Below are positions 5,958-6,489 of a stretch of DNA of 6,489 nt, one piece after another. The DNA lies in assembly GCA_002371375.1 (NCBI GenBank), contig DFIB01000053.1, forward strand, positions 1 through 6,489, read 5' to 3'. The position numbers and the translations under genes are program-made. The notes under the pieces were generated by a model. It was not told the origin of the DNA and did no database searches. It was given only the letters and a program-made list of their open reading frames with translations. This DNA comes from Mageeibacillus sp. UBA3708 (GTDB lineage Bacteria > Bacillota > Clostridia > Saccharofermentanales > Saccharofermentanaceae). Every line of letters begins with the position of its first letter. Within the stretch, counting starts at the first letter, position 1.

Positions 5958-6300
5958 GGATCAGCGTAAAATAACCCGCAAAAGGAACACCCGGGGTGCC
6001 CATTTTGGGTGTCATTTCGGTAGGATCAGTGTAAAAGAACCCGTAAAAGGAACACCCAGGGTGCCCCTTTTGGGTGTCATTCCGGCAGGATCAGCGTAAA
6101 ATAACCCGTAAAAGGAACACCCGGGGTGCCCCTTTTGGGTGTCATTCCGGCAGGATCAGCGTAAAATAACCCGCAAAAGGAACACCCGGGGTGCCCCCTT
6201 TGGGTGTCATTCCGGCAGGATCAGCGTAAAATAACCCGTAAAAGGAACACCCAGGGTGCCCCTTTTGGGTGTCATTCCGGTAGGATCAGCGTAAAAGAAT
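5958..6300. repeat. 65-bp direct tandem repeat array, five full copies plus a broken sixth
   Basis: Copies begin with GGATCAG at 5958, 6023, 6088, 6153 and 6218, exactly 65 bases apart; a sixth begins at 6283 and loses similarity after about 17 bases. Taking the copy at 6088 as consensus, the others differ at 4, 3, 2 and 2 positions, so the full copies are about 94-97% identical with no variable spacers. The period is not a multiple of three, so the array is not coding. Each unit contains GGAACACCC (unit bases 27-35) and GGGTGTCATTCC (50-61), which can form a 9-bp stem with a 3-base bulge. It also contains AAAAGGAACACC (23-34) and GGTGCCCCTTTT (38-49), which can form a competing 10-pair stem with one 2x2 internal mismatch. 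On the minus strand the first hairpin is followed directly by TTTT, as in an intrinsic terminator. The function is unknown. Confidence 0.95.
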
Positions 6301-6308
6301 CCCGGGAT
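6299..6308. repeat. 10-bp perfect palindrome at the broken end of the repeat array
   Basis: ATCCCGGGAT is fully self-complementary. It sits where the sixth repeat departs from the consensus and is followed by a T-rich tract (6316-6340). It may be a shortened remnant of the repeat hairpin (compare ACACCCGGGGTG) rather than an independent site. It has no unpaired loop, so a simple terminator hairpin is unlikely. Confidence 0.4.
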
Positions 6309-6438
6309 GCCTGTCCTTTCTTGTTATTTTGTTTTGATTTCCCCGACGACAACGTCCTCTGAATATAAGGTTATTAACCACAGGAAGAGACCACTCGCAT
6401 AATAGTTTAGAAGTTTTTGTGATGTCTTGCCAAAAATG
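6309..6438. other. AT-richer non-coding stretch upstream of the tRNA promoter
   Basis: This segment contains a T-rich tract (6316-6340) and a small inverted repeat GGTTATTAACC (6369-6379) that could be an operator or chance. A 31-codon frame from ATG 6307 to TAA 6402 has no ribosome site and no recognisable product, so I do not call it a gene. Nothing else is supported here. Confidence 0.5.
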
Positions 6439-6447
6439 TGATATAAT
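6417..6447 (+). promoter_or_regulatory. Extended -10 promoter of the tRNA gene
   Basis: A perfect TATAAT (6442-6447) is preceded by TGA (6439-6441), giving the TGn extended -10 form. The best -35 candidate, TTGTGA at 6417-6422, is weak and 19 bases away, consistent with reliance on the extended -10. The expected start point near 6454 leaves a leader of under 10 bases before the tRNA. Confidence 0.75.
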
Positions 6448-6462
6448 GCGTTAGGTTCAAAT

Positions 6463-6489
6463 GATTGCGTAGCTCAGCAGGATAGAGCG
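6463..6489 (+). tRNA. tRNA 5' portion, probably tRNA-Arg, cut by the window end
   Basis: GATTGCG (6463-6469) fits the 5' acceptor strand. It is followed by the invariant-type U8 A9 and a D arm: GCTC (6472-6475), the loop AGCAGGATA, and GAGC (6485-6488), with G26 at the final base. The loop containing AGCAGGATA is typical of bacterial arginine tRNAs, but the anticodon lies beyond the window, so the identity is an inference. A promoter with TATAAT sits 15 bases upstream. Confidence 0.82.

Noticed and set aside
5425..6015. Minus-strand open frame of 196 codons
   Set aside because: It lies mostly opposite the prephenate dehydratase gene, which has clear family motifs, and extends into the repeat array. 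Its translation shows no recognisable domain, so it is a shadow frame.
5958..6300. CRISPR array
   Set aside because: The whole 65-base period is conserved, with no unique spacers between short repeats, and no cas gene is present in the window.
6307..6402. Small plus-strand frame of 31 codons
   Set aside because: It starts inside the ATCCCGGGAT palindrome, has no Shine-Dalgarno, and its translation has no recognisable feature.
6427..6432. TTGCCA as the -35 element of the tRNA promoter
   Set aside because: It lies only 9 bases from the TATAAT, too close for a sigma-70-type promoter.

Overview
The window looks like chromosomal DNA from an anaerobic, Gram-positive-type bacterium, most likely a member of the Clostridia. 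The evidence is the gene order rnfC-rnfD-rnfG, which opens clostridial rnfCDGEAB operons (proteobacterial operons run A-B-C-D-G-E). Strong purine-rich Shine-Dalgarno sites, ATGA stop/start overlaps, and a base composition near half G+C with frequent ATA, AGA and AGG codons fit as well. Species cannot be named from this sequence.

Positions 3-5880 hold five tightly packed plus-strand genes that read as one operon: an RnfC-like subunit (5' end probably cut off by the window edge), an RnfD-like membrane subunit, a long RnfG-like FMN-binding-domain protein, a polytopic membrane protein of no recognised family, and a lipoprotein version of prephenate dehydratase. The first three share ATGA overlaps, the fourth starts 2 bases after the third, and the Shine-Dalgarno of the fifth overlaps the stop codon of the fourth.

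The main point of interest is that the three Rnf-like subunits keep their overall fold signatures and, in RnfC, both 4Fe-4S motifs, but carry changes at flavin or nucleotide sites. The RnfC NADH/FMN loops are altered (GLGGEGIP, NGLQSEP). The RnfD flavinylation motif reads SGDDP where SGATP is expected. The C-terminal RnfG flavinylation motif reads PGAG where SGAT is expected. The RnfG-like protein also contains a second, inserted FMN_bind-like domain that keeps a candidate acceptor threonine. rnfE, rnfA and rnfB do not follow; the unknown membrane protein and the exported prephenate dehydratase take their place. My inference is that this is a derived Rnf-like membrane system with re-wired flavin chemistry rather than a standard Na+/H+-pumping Rnf complex. 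The genes could have such partners upstream of the window or elsewhere.

Positions 5881-6462 are non-coding. They contain five complete and one broken copy of a 65-bp direct tandem repeat (5958-about 6300), each able to fold into alternative hairpins, then a 160-bp AT-richer stretch with an extended -10 promoter. That promoter leads into the 5' end of a tRNA gene (6463-6489, probably tRNA-Arg), which runs off the window.
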